DNA from: Monarcha castaneiventris obscurior
Taxonomy: Eukaryota > Chordata > Aves > Passeriformes > Monarchidae
Length of the DNA: 64,000 nt
NCBI GenBank assembly: GCA_026261815.1
Contig: JAMPIT010000379.1
Span: 18,402,501 to 18,466,500, forward strand
Reading direction: 5' to 3'
Shown here: in pieces, positions 37,760 to 50,449 of the stretch
Position numbering within the stretch: the first letter of the stretch is position 1
Layout of the letters: each line of letters opens with the position of its first letter
The notes under the pieces: generated by a model
What the model was told of the DNA's origin: nothing
The model's input: the letters and a program-made list of their open reading frames with translations, nothing else
The model's database searches: none
Made by a program: the position numbers and the translations under genes

Positions 37760-38320
37760 TCTAAGGCTTCAGCAGTTCACTATTCAGCACGGCTTCAGCA
37801 GTTCAAGTGAGAGATTTTGGTAAGATAGTCCAGGACTTTATTCTTCATTGATTCCTTAACTGTCTAGGCAGTGTCAACAAGATGCACATTTCAATTTAGT
37901 GCCTGTCCCAGGGTGTTAGCCACAAGGCACAGAGAAATCAGAAGATACTACAGAAAGGATACACAATCCCCTTTTTTCCTGTATCTGTAACCTCATCCTG
38001 TTCAGAAGATCTTAAAAGTTGTTCTGCATAGCACTATTGCCACAACTTCAACTCTTGTGTTTGGAGAGGAAAGAGGCAGCACAAAAGCCGGGGGGGACTG
38101 CCTTAATGTGTACTTGCATGCAGTGGTGGAATTAGGCAGCTCCACAGTTACACAGGATTGAACAGGTAGTCTCCAAAACAGCTGTGTGGAATATTTCACA
38201 GCTCAGGATCTCAGTGGACTTGCTTTCAATAGCACAACAGCCTTTATGATCAGACTGTCAGTAGTCATGTATTCTGTAGACCTGACACCTAACTTCTACT
38301 CACACCACAAGTCCCTCCCT
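37760..38320 (-). mobile_element. Possible degenerate LTR, minus strand
   Basis: On the minus strand an AATAAAGTCCTGGAC motif (near 37,838) resembles the poly(A) signal region and U5 start of avian LTRs. A duplicated GAACTGCTGAAGCC block comes after it. The possible upstream edge near 38,311 reads TGTGGTGTGAG on minus. I see no target duplication or convincing TATA box, so this is tentative. Confidence 0.2.
37764..37805. repeat. Short direct repeat, 15-bp unit
   Basis: GGCTTCAGCAGTTCA occurs at 37,764-37,778 and again at 37,791-37,805, separated by 12 bp. It may be a local duplication. Confidence 0.85.
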
Positions 38321-39136
38321 ACAACTCCTTTTCTCATCCCATAATAATATCACACAAATAGAAGAAGTGATTATGATTTACCTGTTTTAACGGTAAAGGT
38401 TGTTGTTGACTGTAGTGAGGAGTGAATAAAAAGGTGTCCCCTTAAAACTGATGAGCCTTACAGTGCTTTTATGCTGGGTCTAGAAAATGATGCCTGAAGC
38501 AGCAGCAGATGCCCTCCGGACTCCTCTAAATTTGCAGGATCCAAATCAATCTGTTTGTCTTGAGACATCCCTGACAGAAGACCTCTTCAATATTTCCATA
38601 ATAGGAGCATATCTGTAATGCCACATGCCAGGTGCAATTGTTATTCTTCATTGTTAAGATGACCAAGTTAATCTCCTTGAACTATGTGCAAAATTCTCTC
38701 ATCAAGGGGAAGTCATGAGTTTAACAGATTTTTTCTGCTGCTGGATTACCCTGCTTCTGAAGAGACAGAGGGACAGCTTTTTAAAGGCACAGCTGACACC
38801 ATCTAAGATTTTCTGGAAGACTAAGACTGATGTAATCATCAGGACAGAGCAGAATGAAACAGAATAACAGAAAAGGATTTCAGAAGAGGATTCAGTAATG
38901 AGGAACATCAAAAGAAAATAAGGTAGGCAAAGAAGAATGGGGTTATTGATGTAAAAGGTAGAAGAGAGGTTGGATTGAAGAGGGACAGCTACATTTTAGA
39001 GATTTGATATCTTGTAGTTGATGTTAAAATCAGAACCATGGATTGGTATAATGAAGAGCAAGAAACAGCTCGAGATATCACAGGGGCTCTTAAAAATTAA
39101 AGACCCTTTCATTGGCTCATGTGTTGGAAGACTTCA

Positions 39137-40110
39137 TTGAATCAAACAGAATCACAGCATCATTTAGCTTGGAAGGCACCTCTTGAGATATCTAATCCCA
39201 CCCCCTTGCTCAAGTGATGTCGGGTAGAACAGATTGCCCAGGATCATATAAGTCAGGTTTTGAATATCTTCGCAGATGGAGAGCCTACAACCACCCCATC
39301 AACCTGTTCCAGCATTTGATCACAGTCACAATAACAGAATTTTCAGTATTGAATTTCATGGGATTCATTTTGTGCCAGTTGCCTCCTGTTGTATTACTGG
39401 GCATTACTGAGAAGAGTCTGGCTCCCTCTTCTCCATTCCCTTCAATCAGATATTTATACATATTGATAACAAATCCCTTCTTCATGATAAACAGTCCAAG
39501 CTCTTTCGGTCTCTCTTCATACAAATGATGCTTCAGTCCTTTGGTGATGTTTCCGGCCCTGTATTGGACTCACTCCAATAAGTCCATCTTTTGCTTGTAC
39601 TGGAGAGCCCAGAACTGGACACAGTACTCAGATTTCTTACTAATGATGAGTAGAGATGAAGGATCATCTCTTGACCTGCTGGCAACACTTCCTAATTGAG
39701 CCCAAAATACCACTGTCTTTCTTTGCAATGAAGACACATTGTTGGCTCATGTACAGCTTGCTGACCATCAATAACCCATGGTCCTTCTCTGCAGAGCTGC
39801 CTTCCAGCCAGTTGCAGCAGTGTACTAGTGCCAGGGGTCATTCCTCCCAAGATGCAAGTGCTTACATTTCCCTTTGCTGCATTTGAGACTCCTTTCAGCC
39901 CAATTACTCACTCTATCTAGGTCCCCTGGCATGGCATCTGGTCTGCTGGTCACTCCTTCCAGTTTTGTATCACTGCAAATTTCTGGATCTGCATCCTTCC
40001 CCCTCATCCAAGCCAGTAATGAAGAGTTTAAACAGTAGTGACAGTATTAGTCCCTGGGGTACCCACTACTGACTTGTGTCCAAATTTTGTGTCAGTGAAG
40101 CCTATTTGAA
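39137..40110 (-). repeat. CR1 LINE fragment, about 1 kb, minus strand
   Basis: On the minus strand this is a CR1 3' portion. On plus it begins with AATCAAACAGAATCACAGCA followed by the 3'UTR block. The ORF2 C-terminal half is then recognisable on minus: ERPKELGLFIMKKGFVINMY at 39,285-39,524, and further upstream SKGKCKHLHLGRNDP at 39,825-40,007, which is the CR1 KGKC-LHLGRNNP-type block. Stops and frameshifts are frequent. It is an old, inactive copy. Confidence 0.92.
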
Positions 40111-43100
40111 GCAGATTTTGAGTGGAGCTTTAGTTTCCTCCAGAAGTTGTCTGTGATCCAAATTAAAATCAGTAGCTGAGAAACAGCGTGGCATGGGTTT
40201 CAACAGCATATCATTGTTCAAACAAATAAAAGTTTTACTTCTCTCTTCATGTGATTAAGCATAGGATATTGAATGTAATTTCATTTTTGTCTCATTCTTC
40301 ATTGTTTGATTAATATCTATATTTATATTGTGATCAGACTACTTCATTTAAACTAGAAGTGGCTGTTTCTCCTTCTTTCCTTATGCTGTGATGTAACTTT
40401 CTAAATTTTATAAAAAATATTAATTGCCCAGGATCCTTTCAGGATTTATAATGGCAAGTCTGAAATAATCCTGGCAAATGTCATACATAAACAAAAAGAT
40501 CTATTGAAGAATAAAATAACCAAGACTGTACAATTCCAAAACAGTGAAATCCTATTTTAATAGATTTAAGGGAACCACAAAAGTCATGTTGCCATGACCA
40601 CCTAGATAAATTATTTTCTCTCCAGCCTAGCAGTAGTGACAGTTCCTGCACTGTAATTCTTATAAGTTTCTCATGCTTCCACTGTTTCTTAGGTTTCTTA
40701 ACCTCAACCTTCCCTTGCATAACTCCCTAATTTTTCAGCATACTTCAAATATTATCCACAAGAGAGAATTTATGATGTGAGATTTTCAGGACAAGAGTGT
40801 AAGGACAGAGCAAATATCTCATGAACTCTGGTCTGCGTGGACATCAGCCAGATGCACAATGATGTGTGACCCCCTCTGCCCCATCCCTGCTCACATTGGG
40901 AGTAACCCTGCACAGGGCAGTATAAGCACTGAAAAATCTTAAAATAAGATGAAAACCAGTTATGTGGGGGAACATAAGATAATCGGATTCCCATAGGCAA
41001 TACAACTGAGATGAGAATACTTGTTATTTTCTTGTTGTTGTTAGTTGTTAATTTTCATATTTAATTACCATGTAATTTTTCTGTGAAATTTTGTCAGAGC
41101 TGATGTTTTACAGGAGTGACTCCTGTACTGCAGCAAAATTTGGTGCCTTTACAACTTGTTTTGGAAGACACAGGGTAACAGGGTCCAGTGTTCATGCTGC
41201 AGGCATTATTGCTGTGACTGCTAAATGTTATGTGGTTACTTTTGTAGTAGGGATGGGATTGAGGCCTCCAACTCATTTCACAATAGACTATTTAATACCC
41301 GTCAGCTGAAGCAAATTTCAGTCAGTAGCAACCCGAAATGCAATTGAACTTAATGACCTAGAGGTGAAAGACTCTGTATCTCATTACCTCTTCCCTAAAC
41401 CTTCCAGTCCCAGAGTATTTTCTTCAGTCTTTTGAAAAGAAACATCTATTGTACAGACATAACTGCTGCTGAGTATCTTAGTCATTTAACTTTAGATTGT
41501 TGAGTTTCATTATTGTTTATTCCTTTGTCTCAATCTGAATCATTTTCTATGAATCAGATAAAGCACTATCATTATGATATCATTTATGAAGGCTACATAA
41601 TTGTAGCTTTTCTCACTAAATCTTTGAAATAGTGCATTTCTTTCCTCACTAAATACTAATTTATTTTCAGATGTGGCTATTACATTATTCTTTTTATTTC
41701 TCAAGGAAATCCTTTTTAAGCAGACATCCTCTGTATTTTTCTGAGAGTATCTGAATTGTTCATTGGCTTTAACTGTAAAGTGAATTTTCTGAGCGACACT
41801 TTACAAAAGTATTTTTGGCATTCAGGCAATTTTTCAAATAAGTTTCTGGTTTTAAAAATTTGAGGAAGATATGTATTTATTTTATATGTGACCTGAACAA
41901 AACCCAGAGTTTGCTATAGAAGTTATATTTTCAAAGCCTTTATCTAACCTGTCAGTCTCCATCATTTAGAAATATTTTAGGCACCATTAAAGTAAAGCAT
42001 CAAAGACATGGGAAGCTTGTTTCCCTCCAAGTAATAAGTTTACGTCCTGAAAAGTGAAAGACAATAATACAAATCCTTACTACTTCTGAACAAAAATATT
42101 TTGTCTCAACCCTTCAAAATTTCAGGTATATTATTTGAGGTGAATTCTTGCAATAGTGAGTGAAAGACATTATTTAGAGACTAAACATCTTACTTAGAAA
42201 AAACATTTTGGGTAAATGTTTGTGTTTATCCCTCTTCAGGAAAAAAAAAAAAAAAATTTGGTTTTGTATGTTTTGTATGTTTTTAACTTCCGCAAGATTC
42301 ACAAACCTCTAACCAAGGAATATGCTCTTTAAAAGACTATTAGCAGTGGGAGGTCACATAGAACCAGATGCCTGGCAGCTGGAGAGCCCTCCTACCAATG
42401 AACATTGGCACTACTGGCTCCTTTGAACCAAGAACAATTCTAATGCAATTGTGATATTTCACCAGCATTTCCCTTTTTCTTTTTAAAAGTAAAGGAAAAA
42501 AGCAACCAGCCCAGCTGCATTTCAGAAAAAGATAGACATACCCATTTGCATATATGGTCAAGTGAAATTATCTTAAAATCCCTGTATATGCATTTTCTAG
42601 ATAATCAGGCAAGTAAAAGTCCCCCTTAGAAGTGGAACAAACAGGAAAGAAATAAGCATTTCTAACTTGTATTTTTCATTTCCTTTGCTTAATATATGGA
42701 TTTTTAATTATGTTAACATCATCATCAACATCATTATCATGTCTCTCAAAAAGATTTCATTGATTTGAAACCTCATATCTGTATAAAATTCTGTAGGTAT
42801 AATTTTTAATAGGTCTTTAGAATGATCATGTATATAGGCTGCAAATGAAAATTCCTTGTCTTTCCCAAAAATTTTTAATGGCTTTGAATATGAACATAGT
42901 GGCTCCCCAGGACCTTCTTGCCTCTACATTCAGCAACACCTTCATTCAGGAGATCATTTAATGTACAATAAGAGGTACAAAGTAATATTTTCATTTTTCT
43001 CCAAAATGAAGTTAGGTAAGAGCATATATTGATGAACTATCTGCAGATAGTTGAATTATGCAAAAGAATTTTACTCCTGCTAAGCCACAGGAATGTAATA

Positions 43101-45724
43101 CAGAATTCTTCACAAAATATCTGTGATGCTGAGCGACAGTCCTACTAAAATAACTACTTTTGTTTGCAATTCTAGCAGAGATGTCAAGAATTTAATGTGT
43201 CTTTACCTTAAACTGCCCTCTCATCCATGAAAGTGGGCCCTTGTGAACAGAGCTGAGATTTTTAGCACAGGGAAACTTGTACAGCCATCATCTCTACTGT
43301 AGCTATTTTGTTGATTGCTAGAAAACTTTTGTTTCAATCAAAGCTGTTCATCTGGGCTGTTCGTCAAACATTGTACTACCTTGCTTTTTTTCTTAAGCTA
43401 TTTATATTAGGCTTTAGGTTTATAAAAGTGCTCAACCATTTTTTAAGTTGCAATAAAAATAGCAGGCACCACAAGACGGAAAACAGAAAAGGAAAATATA
43501 TCCCACCCAAAAGAAGAATTTCTTATAAGTCAATCAATGCAATAAAAATTATTGGAATTTTAGTCTGAGGGGGTTTAATTTGCCATATATTTTAAACGTT
43601 GCGGCTTGTTAGGGAGTATGATTGTGGGGAAAAGAGCGAAGGACTACGATTCATAACGTATTTGAAGAATAAAAGTGGTTTCAGACCCTCAGGCACGGGA
43701 AGTTCTGATACAGTATTTTTTCCCCTTCTCCATGAGCATTATTTATTTATTTGATGTTAAAGTACCACATACAGAAAATTGAAACAGAATGCAAAATGTC
43801 TGTTGTAGACAGCCCAGTTTCTACAGGGTTTAGTTCTTTGTAGGTGAATTTGTCTCTCTGTGTACAGTCCATCCTTATCTGATGGTCCCATCTTTTTATA
43901 TTCCCTCACCCTTTTTTTTTCCAAGGAATACAGACAAGCCATCCAAATTTTTATTTGTTTTTTAAAAATTCTTTGAGGATCTGCTTTGACTTAATTTATA
44001 CCACACAACCTCTAAGTCCCATGTTGCAGTTAGTAGCATCCAGTTCAAGAAGTACTTGGCTGGACTCTTGCTGGACCTCAGAAAAATAGTCATGATTTTT
44101 CTGAAGGCTCACTGTAGATCGTACAAAAATGTATGAAAATCTTGGATAAATCCTCTGCTTGTGATGAAAAGGTGCTTCTTGTGTCAGGATTGATTTGTCA
44201 AAGAGTGGGGTTTAGGGTTGGGGTTTTTTTTTTTAGATTACCTGAATTGAGGAGATAATTCAATATTGTTCAGAATATTTTTAATACAAAATAATTTGCA
44301 CATATGAACACTTGCTGGGAGTATTAAGAGGTAAGTGGATGAAGACTGGCAGTGCTGAGGTTGCAGGCAATTACAGGGTTCTGATAAAAGGGGATGGAGT
44401 TTAAGGGAAGATTTGAGCATGTAGGTAAAAAAAAAAGAAAAGTAGTAAGATGAGAGGAAGAGAAAGAAGGAAAAGAGTTGAGAATTTCATGGATGATAAT
44501 TCTTTCTAGCTCTAGCTCCCTTTTCATGAATATTTTCTTGGGGCATCAGGGCAGGAATGGTAAGGGAACAGGGCAGAATGATGTGTTGTCCCTTTAGACA
44601 TTCCTGGTCTCACCTGATATGAGATAAACCCTCTTTCTCTTCTCCCAATTGAATCTCTTTTTCCAAACAAGTATGAACATACCATTTTCCTCATCTGCAG
44701 TGTATTAAGAAATTTTCTGGTCTAGGTGTTTTGAAGGTCCCCTTCTACTCATGGTTTACTCGTTTATCCTAACACACGTTAGGATATCAGGAGCTGCTGA
44801 GTAGTGTTAGTACAAATCTTTGTGACATTGCCAGAACAGAAGTCATCACTGTTCGTCTATGTAGTCAAAACATAGAGACAGTGTAGAAACTGATATGTAC
44901 CTAAAGGACAGGAAAATAAAGGTTTTACAGGTTCTCCATCACTGTGGTTAGGCAGATAAATAGCAGCATTTAATGAAAGAACAGGAATAGCTCTGCTCTT
45001 CCAGAGCTTTGATTTTATATGTGTTCTTTCTGTGTTATTCGTTGAAGAGAAGTAACTCTCTTAAATTTTCTTTCTTTGAAAATATCAGTGTTTCATATGA
45101 AATACCCACTATTTATTGAATTTTTCATGAACTTTGAGGTGATTGAACATAGAAAATTCACAAGATATTTAGAAAGTCATCTGATTCAAAGGCTCCTGAG
45201 ACGTCACTCTCAGCTTCCTTCAAGCATCTCTTAAGGTTGCCAATTCCATTCTACTTGTTTTTGAATTCTCATACATGCACACACTTTTAGAATCAAACTA
45301 AAACTATTTAAAATGTTCAACTTTAGAAGTGATTTCTCATCATGTAGATAGCCTGGTGCCCAAGGTACAAAGTCATGTCATCTGAGGAAATGTCTTAGTT
45401 CTGTGATTTAGTAGATTTTTTTGTTAATAAACTTTTTATACATATTACCTTTGCCATGTGAATAACTTTTGCAGACTGATAAGTATACAAAAAATAATGT
45501 CTTTTCATTTTACAATGCCAGTATATATATTCATTGCAGTATTTTGGTGTGTCCTGTGCTGCTTTTCTCATATTTGTCTATCATGCCCAGCTGAAGAAGG
45601 TAGTTAAATGTAACCATGTTTATAAAGGAAAAAACAACAAACAAGGAGAGGAGGTGGAGGAGGAGGGTAAAAAGAGAGTGAGAAGCAGTAGAGGCACTGA
45701 CAAGTTAGAGAAGAAGAAGGGGTA
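40111..45724. other. AT-rich non-coding DNA
   Basis: No gene was recognised. An area open on both strands at 41,091-41,309 gives unremarkable peptides. Purine-rich stretches occur at 44,422-44,480 and 45,640-45,722. An 8-bp-stem hairpin (ATCCTAAC-acac-GTTAGGAT) lies at 44,766-44,785. Confidence 0.5.
45640..45722 (+). repeat. Polypurine (GA-rich) tract
   Basis: The plus strand is almost all purine here, with GGAGGAGGAGG- and AGAAGAAGAAGG-type units, directly upstream of the LTR at 45.7 kb. Such tracts can adopt triplex structures. This one may be part of the LTR's 5' portion or flanking DNA. Confidence 0.7.
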
Positions 45725-46271
45725 ACAGCTGCTCCAGGTACCAGGAATGAGATTCCCCTGTAGCCCAAAAAAGACTACACCAGAGCAGATATCCCTACTG
45801 CAGCCCATGAAGCAGTTAGATATTTCCTGAAGGAACTGGAGCCTGTGGAGAGCCTATTCTGGAGCAGGTTTATCCTGAAGAACTGACCCTGCAATGGAGC
45901 AGGGAAAAAGCATACTGAGGAAGGAGGGATAGAGGGAACTGTTATGGATTGATCCTAGACTCCATTTCTCATCTTCCTGAGCTGCTCAGGGGGTGAGAGT
46001 AGATGAAACCAGAGTGAAGTAATTGAGTTGAGCCCAGAAGACTGGGGGAGCAAAGATTTTGCTTTAATGTTTGTTTCTCACTATTCATATACATTTTAAT
46101 TGAAAATAATTTAATTTTCCCCCAATTCTGTTTTGTCCATGATGTTAAGTGATCTTCCTGTCTTTCATCCTGATTTATGAGCTTTCTTGTTCTATATTTT
46201 TCTGCTGTCCTGCTGAGGGGTAGAAGTGAGCAAGTACCTCTTGGAAGTTTGGCTTTTAGTTTAACCCACCA
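45725..46271 (+). mobile_element. Solo LTR, ERVL-like
   Basis: The order of motifs matches a widespread avian ERVL-type LTR as I remember it. It runs from CAGGTTTATCCTGAAGAACTG, through the CCATTTCTCATCTTCCTGAG block, a TTAATTTTCCCCCAATTCTG block, TTTTGTCCATGATG, GTGATCTTCCTGTC, GATTTATGAGCTTTCTTGTT and CTGTCCTGCTGAGG, to a final TTAACCCACCA at about 46,271. The copy is heavily diverged. No internal retroviral sequence or primer-binding site follows. The left edge is not defined and may lie upstream in the purine-rich tract. The identification rests on recognition, not a database search. Confidence 0.65.
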
Positions 46272-48036
46272 AAATTATGAAAGTTACTTGCAAGACTGTC
46301 TATTGCCAGGGATGAATAGGACATTGGTTGGTTCTGCTGGCCATTTTTCATTTCTCAGTGTTATTGGTAGGAGCTGGAGATACTGTACACTTCTGCATAA
46401 TAGGGGAACCTCAAAAGTGTTGACATTATGTATGAAGTGCTCATATTATTTTGTAAATTATTTAATTAAAAGTAGTTGCTCAGCACTCAGAGAGTATCCC
46501 CAGACTGAGCTATTCCCATTTATCTATAAGCCATGTTTTCAAGTTCTTGATGAAGTCTTCTCAGTGATCTACAGCTTCTAAAACAGAAACTGATTTCCAA
46601 ACTGCTTCTCTGAAGACAATATATTTCATTTAGCTCACTATCTTCCATTGCCTTCCATAAGATGACATTGCCCCACTTAGTTTTCCGTTGCATTTAACAG
46701 TCTAATAGTCAAAGCTGCTGTGGTGTTCTGGTACTACGGTACACAATTCATGCTTACTTTCCTCTGATAGTAGAGAAAAATAAAAATATTACTGTAAGAG
46801 TTAAAATACCTTCAAAACAGGAAAAAGAAGGGATTTTGGATGCTTTCAACCTGGTTTCACTGTATAAGGAAAAGATATCTCAAAACTACTTTTTCATTAA
46901 ATTGTTCACAGAATGTCCTTAGCATTCAAAGGACAACTTTAAAACATTTGACCTTACTCTTTATTGTTAGGATATACTGTATAATTATTTTATTGGCATT
47001 ATTTGATTGGATTTTAGGATACTATTATGCTGCTTTGTTGGCTGCTTCATTGCCTCAAGTAGCATAAACCACAATGCTTGCAGTGGATTTTTGCAGTTTA
47101 ATTAGTATGCTGCTGTGCTGTTTTTAGTTGCATGCTGCTATGGTACCTTTAATTGAAATCTTTCTCTTATGACTGTGATAATTATATCACCCTGATGCCT
47201 TTAATCTGGCACCATTATGTAGCATGTGGCTGTGCTGCATTAACTTCTTGATATTAATCATTTGGATTAGCACCAAGGGATAACCCAGAAGTAAGAAACA
47301 CACTGGCTCCCCAGCTGGAGTATTTTCTGTAAGGCCATGAATGCATGCCTATGGCACACTCAAAGATATCAGGATAAGCACCTTTTATGTTACAACTATG
47401 TTTTTAAAAACCTTGTAATAATGTATCTACTTAGTCTTTTCCTAAACTTTCTGTATCCCATGAAAGAAATTTTTTATTAATTCAAGAAACTTCAGTTTTT
47501 CTCCGGAAAGAAAAAAAAAATCCATCTCATGGGCTAGGAAATGAATGCAAATTGCTCTTTAGCAATCCTTTTGGATATATCACAAAATACCAAATACTTT
47601 GTAGAAAAGTTGACAGATTCTTTTCATGTTTTCTTCCTATTTATTTTAATGCATTATCTCAGTGCTGTAGAGGGCACTTCAAAAACAAAAGGAAAAAAAA
47701 AAGCACAGACAAACAAAACCCATCAAAAATCATGCTTTTTACAGACCCAGTAGCTGGAGACAGGAATTAATGACATTTGATACAGTAAAAATATATGCAC
47801 TATAATACAATATACAGTTGAGGAGGACCATCTTACTTCTGAAAATTGATGATTCTTTTTATGACTCTATCTTCCTTGATCTATTTAGTGCTAAGTGTTG
47901 CAAAAGGTAGCATCTGTGGGAGGTCTTGTAATGAATGAATTCCAGTCAGTTAAAGTATATCCTGATAAATCTGAAGGTGATGTTGCTATATTGGAGGATG
48001 CAACAGAAAGAAACAGCAGCGTTGATATATTTTTGT
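46272..48036. other. Non-coding DNA between an LTR and a CR1
   Basis: The 134-codon frame 46,177-46,581 begins inside the LTR and runs into flanking sequence, so it is not a gene. The 47,030-47,250 part repeats ATGCTGCT- and GCTGTGCTG-type words among TAATT motifs. An open frame at 47,895-48,036 abuts the CR1 tail (see findings). Confidence 0.5.
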
Positions 48037-49165
48037 ATCATAGAATGGCTGGAGTTGGAAGAGACCTTAAAGACCACCTAGCTCCAACTTTCCTGCCATG
48101 GGCAGGGACCCCGCCACTAGACCAGGCTGCTTAAAGCCCTGTCTGGTCTGGCCTTGATTACCCCCAGGAATGGGACATCTATAACTCCTCTGGTCAACCT
48201 GTTCCTGTGCCTCACCACTCTCACAGTAAGGAATTTCTTTCTAACATCTAGCCTAAACCTGCCCTCCTTCAGCTTAGGGCCATCCCCCTTTTCCTATTAC
48301 TACATGCCCTTGAAAAATGTTCCTCTCCAGTTTTCTTGCAAAATCTCTTCAGGTACTGGAAGGCTCATATAAAGTCTCCCTGGAGCCTTTTCTTCTCCAT
48401 GCTGAACAGCCCCTATTCTCTCCTGCCTTGTAAGGAGAGGTGCTTCAGCCCTCTGATCATCTTCATGGTCCTGCTCTGTACTCACTCTAAGAGGTCCGTG
48501 TCCTTCTTGTGTTGGGGGCCCCAACATGTGGCACTCCAGGTGGGCCCTCACAATGGCAGAATAGAGGGGAAGAATCACCTCCCCTGACCTGCTGTCACAC
48601 TAGTTTTGGTGTAGCTCAGGGTGTTTCTGCTGGCTGGCTTTCTGGGCTACCAGCATGCACTGCCAAGTCATGTTGGTCTTCTCATCTATGAACACCCCCA
48701 AGTCCTTCTCCTTAGGGCTAGTCTTGATCTGTTTCCTGCCCAAACTGTATTTGTGCTTGGGATTTTCCAGACGCAGGTGCAGCACCTTGCACTTGTCCTT
48801 GTTGAGCTTCATGAGGTTCACACAGGACTACCTCTCAAGCCTGTAAAGGTCTCTCTGTGGATGGCATCTCTTTCCTCCAGCATGCTGGCCACACAACTTG
48901 GTGACATCAGCAGACTTGCTCAGGCTGCACTCAGTCCTAATAAACATGTTAAAAAATGCCAGTTCCAATACTGACTTCTGAGGAGCACCAAGTGCCGCTG
49001 CTTTCCACTTGGAAATTGAGTTGTTGACTGCAACACTTTGAGCAGGACCTTCTAGACAATTTCTAGACCTTCTAGACCACTGAGTGGTCCATCTGTCAAA
49101 TCCATGTCTCTCCAGTTTAGAGACAAGGATGTTGTGCATTTGACTAAGGGATATCTGATCCTTTT
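48037..49165 (-). repeat. CR1 LINE fragment, about 1.1 kb, minus strand
   Basis: This is the longest CR1 in the window. The tail is at 48,037 on plus (ATCATAGAATGGCTGGAGTT), then the 3'UTR, then the ORF2 C-terminal region in several broken frames. On minus, KDKCKVLHLRLENPKHKYSL and EKDLGVFIDEKTNM (48,600-48,821) are the conserved KGKC-VLHLGRNNP- and EKDLGVLVDNKLSM-type blocks downstream of the reverse-transcriptase core. Plus-strand frames here, including the 117-codon one at 48,621-48,974, are antisense shadows. Confidence 0.96.
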
Positions 49166-49801
49166 TTGCTACTGTTGCAAAACTGCAGTGTCTTGAATCT
49201 CCAGCTTAAGTTGAATGGTCACACAATTACAGATCAGGAATTCTTTTTTTCTGACAAACACTGTGTTTCTCTGTTTCAGATATGTAGTTCCACATCATAG
49301 TATATATGTCTTACCTACAGGATGGAATGCTTGTACTCCTAGTGGATATTTAAATTGGGATACTATGCTAAGTGATCTGCTAAGTGGCATTGTTTTTTTA
49401 TAACACCTGTTTGTGTTCTTATTAGTTGCACTCGTTTTCTATTGGTTTCTATAAAGATTTTAGTGCAAAGTGCCTGAACTAATGTTCCAAACAACCTCTT
49501 TTTGCAACTATGAGACATATCTGTTCACTATTAAATAAATTCAGAACTTGTATGGCATAACACAGCCTTGGAACAATGTTTCAGTTATCTGGACAGAAAT
49601 TTCCAGTAGTACAAATTGATCCGCATCTTGCACTGCAATCCCAGCTCTTTGGGCAGTGACTTGAGAAGCAGGGCTTCTCTCTGGAAGTAGTTGTGATTTT
49701 AAGATACATTTTGTTAAATGACTTGCTAGTCTGTGCCAGCCATGAAATAATTTAGTAAGTTTTCCAAGAGTTGAAGTAATCAGAACTGTTGAGGTTTTTA
49801 A
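49166..49801. other. Spacer between head-to-head CR1 copies
   Basis: This is unique AT-rich sequence of about 640 bp. I see no gene or repeat in it. Confidence 0.5.
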
Positions 49802-50345
49802 AGAGCTCTGCAGAGAAAGACCTGGGGGTCCTGGTGGACAACAAGCTGTCCATGAGGCAGCAGTGTGTACTTATGGTCAAAAAGGTCAGTGGTTTCCTGG
49901 GGAACATAAGGAAGGGCATTGCCAGCAGGTCGAGGACAGTGATCCTGCCTTTCTACTCAGTCCTGGTGAGGCCACATCTGGAGTGCTGTGTCCAATCTTG
50001 GGCCCTCCAGCTCAAGAGATAAATGGAGCTCCTGAAGTGAGTCCTGCAGAGGGCTACAAAGATGAGGAGGAGCATTTCCTTTATGAATAAAGAGGACTGA
50101 GAGGCGATCATATCAATGTTTACAAGCAACTAAAGGGACGGTGCCAAGAGGACGCAGCCAGGCTCTTCTCAGTGGTGCCAAGCTATAGGATGAGAGGAAA
50201 TAGGCAGAAACTGAAACATATAAAGTTCACCTGAACATGAGGAAGAACTTCTTTACAGTGTGGGTGACTGAGGTTTCCCACAGAGGCTGTAGAGTCTCCT
50301 TCTCTGTAAATGTTCAAAAACTGTCTGGACACAATCCTGAAGTAA
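49802..50345 (+). repeat. CR1 LINE fragment, plus strand
   Basis: This is a 5'-truncated CR1. A frame to 50,022 reads EKDLGVLVDNKLSMRQQC and later SRTVILPFYSVLVRPHLECC, close to the CR1 consensus, before a stop in the ...LQLKR region. The rest of ORF2 continues in other frames (MRKNFFTVWVTEVSHRGC at 50,237). It ends near the TGGACACAATCCTG block without the usual tail, so the last 100 bp or so may be missing. Confidence 0.95.
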
Positions 50346-50449
50346 AGTGTCATGAGGAAAATAATGCACTTTTGGGTCCTTGCATTGGGTTTTATCAGGT
50401 TACTCAACAGAAACTCCCCTGGACACGTATAAAGGAGCACAGAGAGACT

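Larger units (their letters stand above)
37007..39136. other. Non-coding DNA with a possible degenerate LTR
   Basis: This is mostly unclassified sequence. The GC-richer part around 37,760-38,320 may be an old LTR and is listed separately. No gene was recognised. A minus-strand frame at 37,495-37,749 has no recognisable domain. Confidence 0.5.

Noticed and set aside
41091..41309. Overlapping ORFs open on both strands
   Set aside because: Both are short with unremarkable translations and no splice or repeat context.
43308..43568. 86-codon plus-strand ORF with a basic C-terminal part
   Set aside because: The composition follows the AT-rich DNA and there is no supporting context.
46177..46581. 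134-codon plus-strand ORF
   Set aside because: It starts inside an ERVL-like LTR and runs into flanking AT-rich DNA. It has no domain or conserved motif.
48621..48974. 117-codon plus-strand ORF
   Set aside because: It is antisense to the minus-strand CR1 ORF2 remnant.
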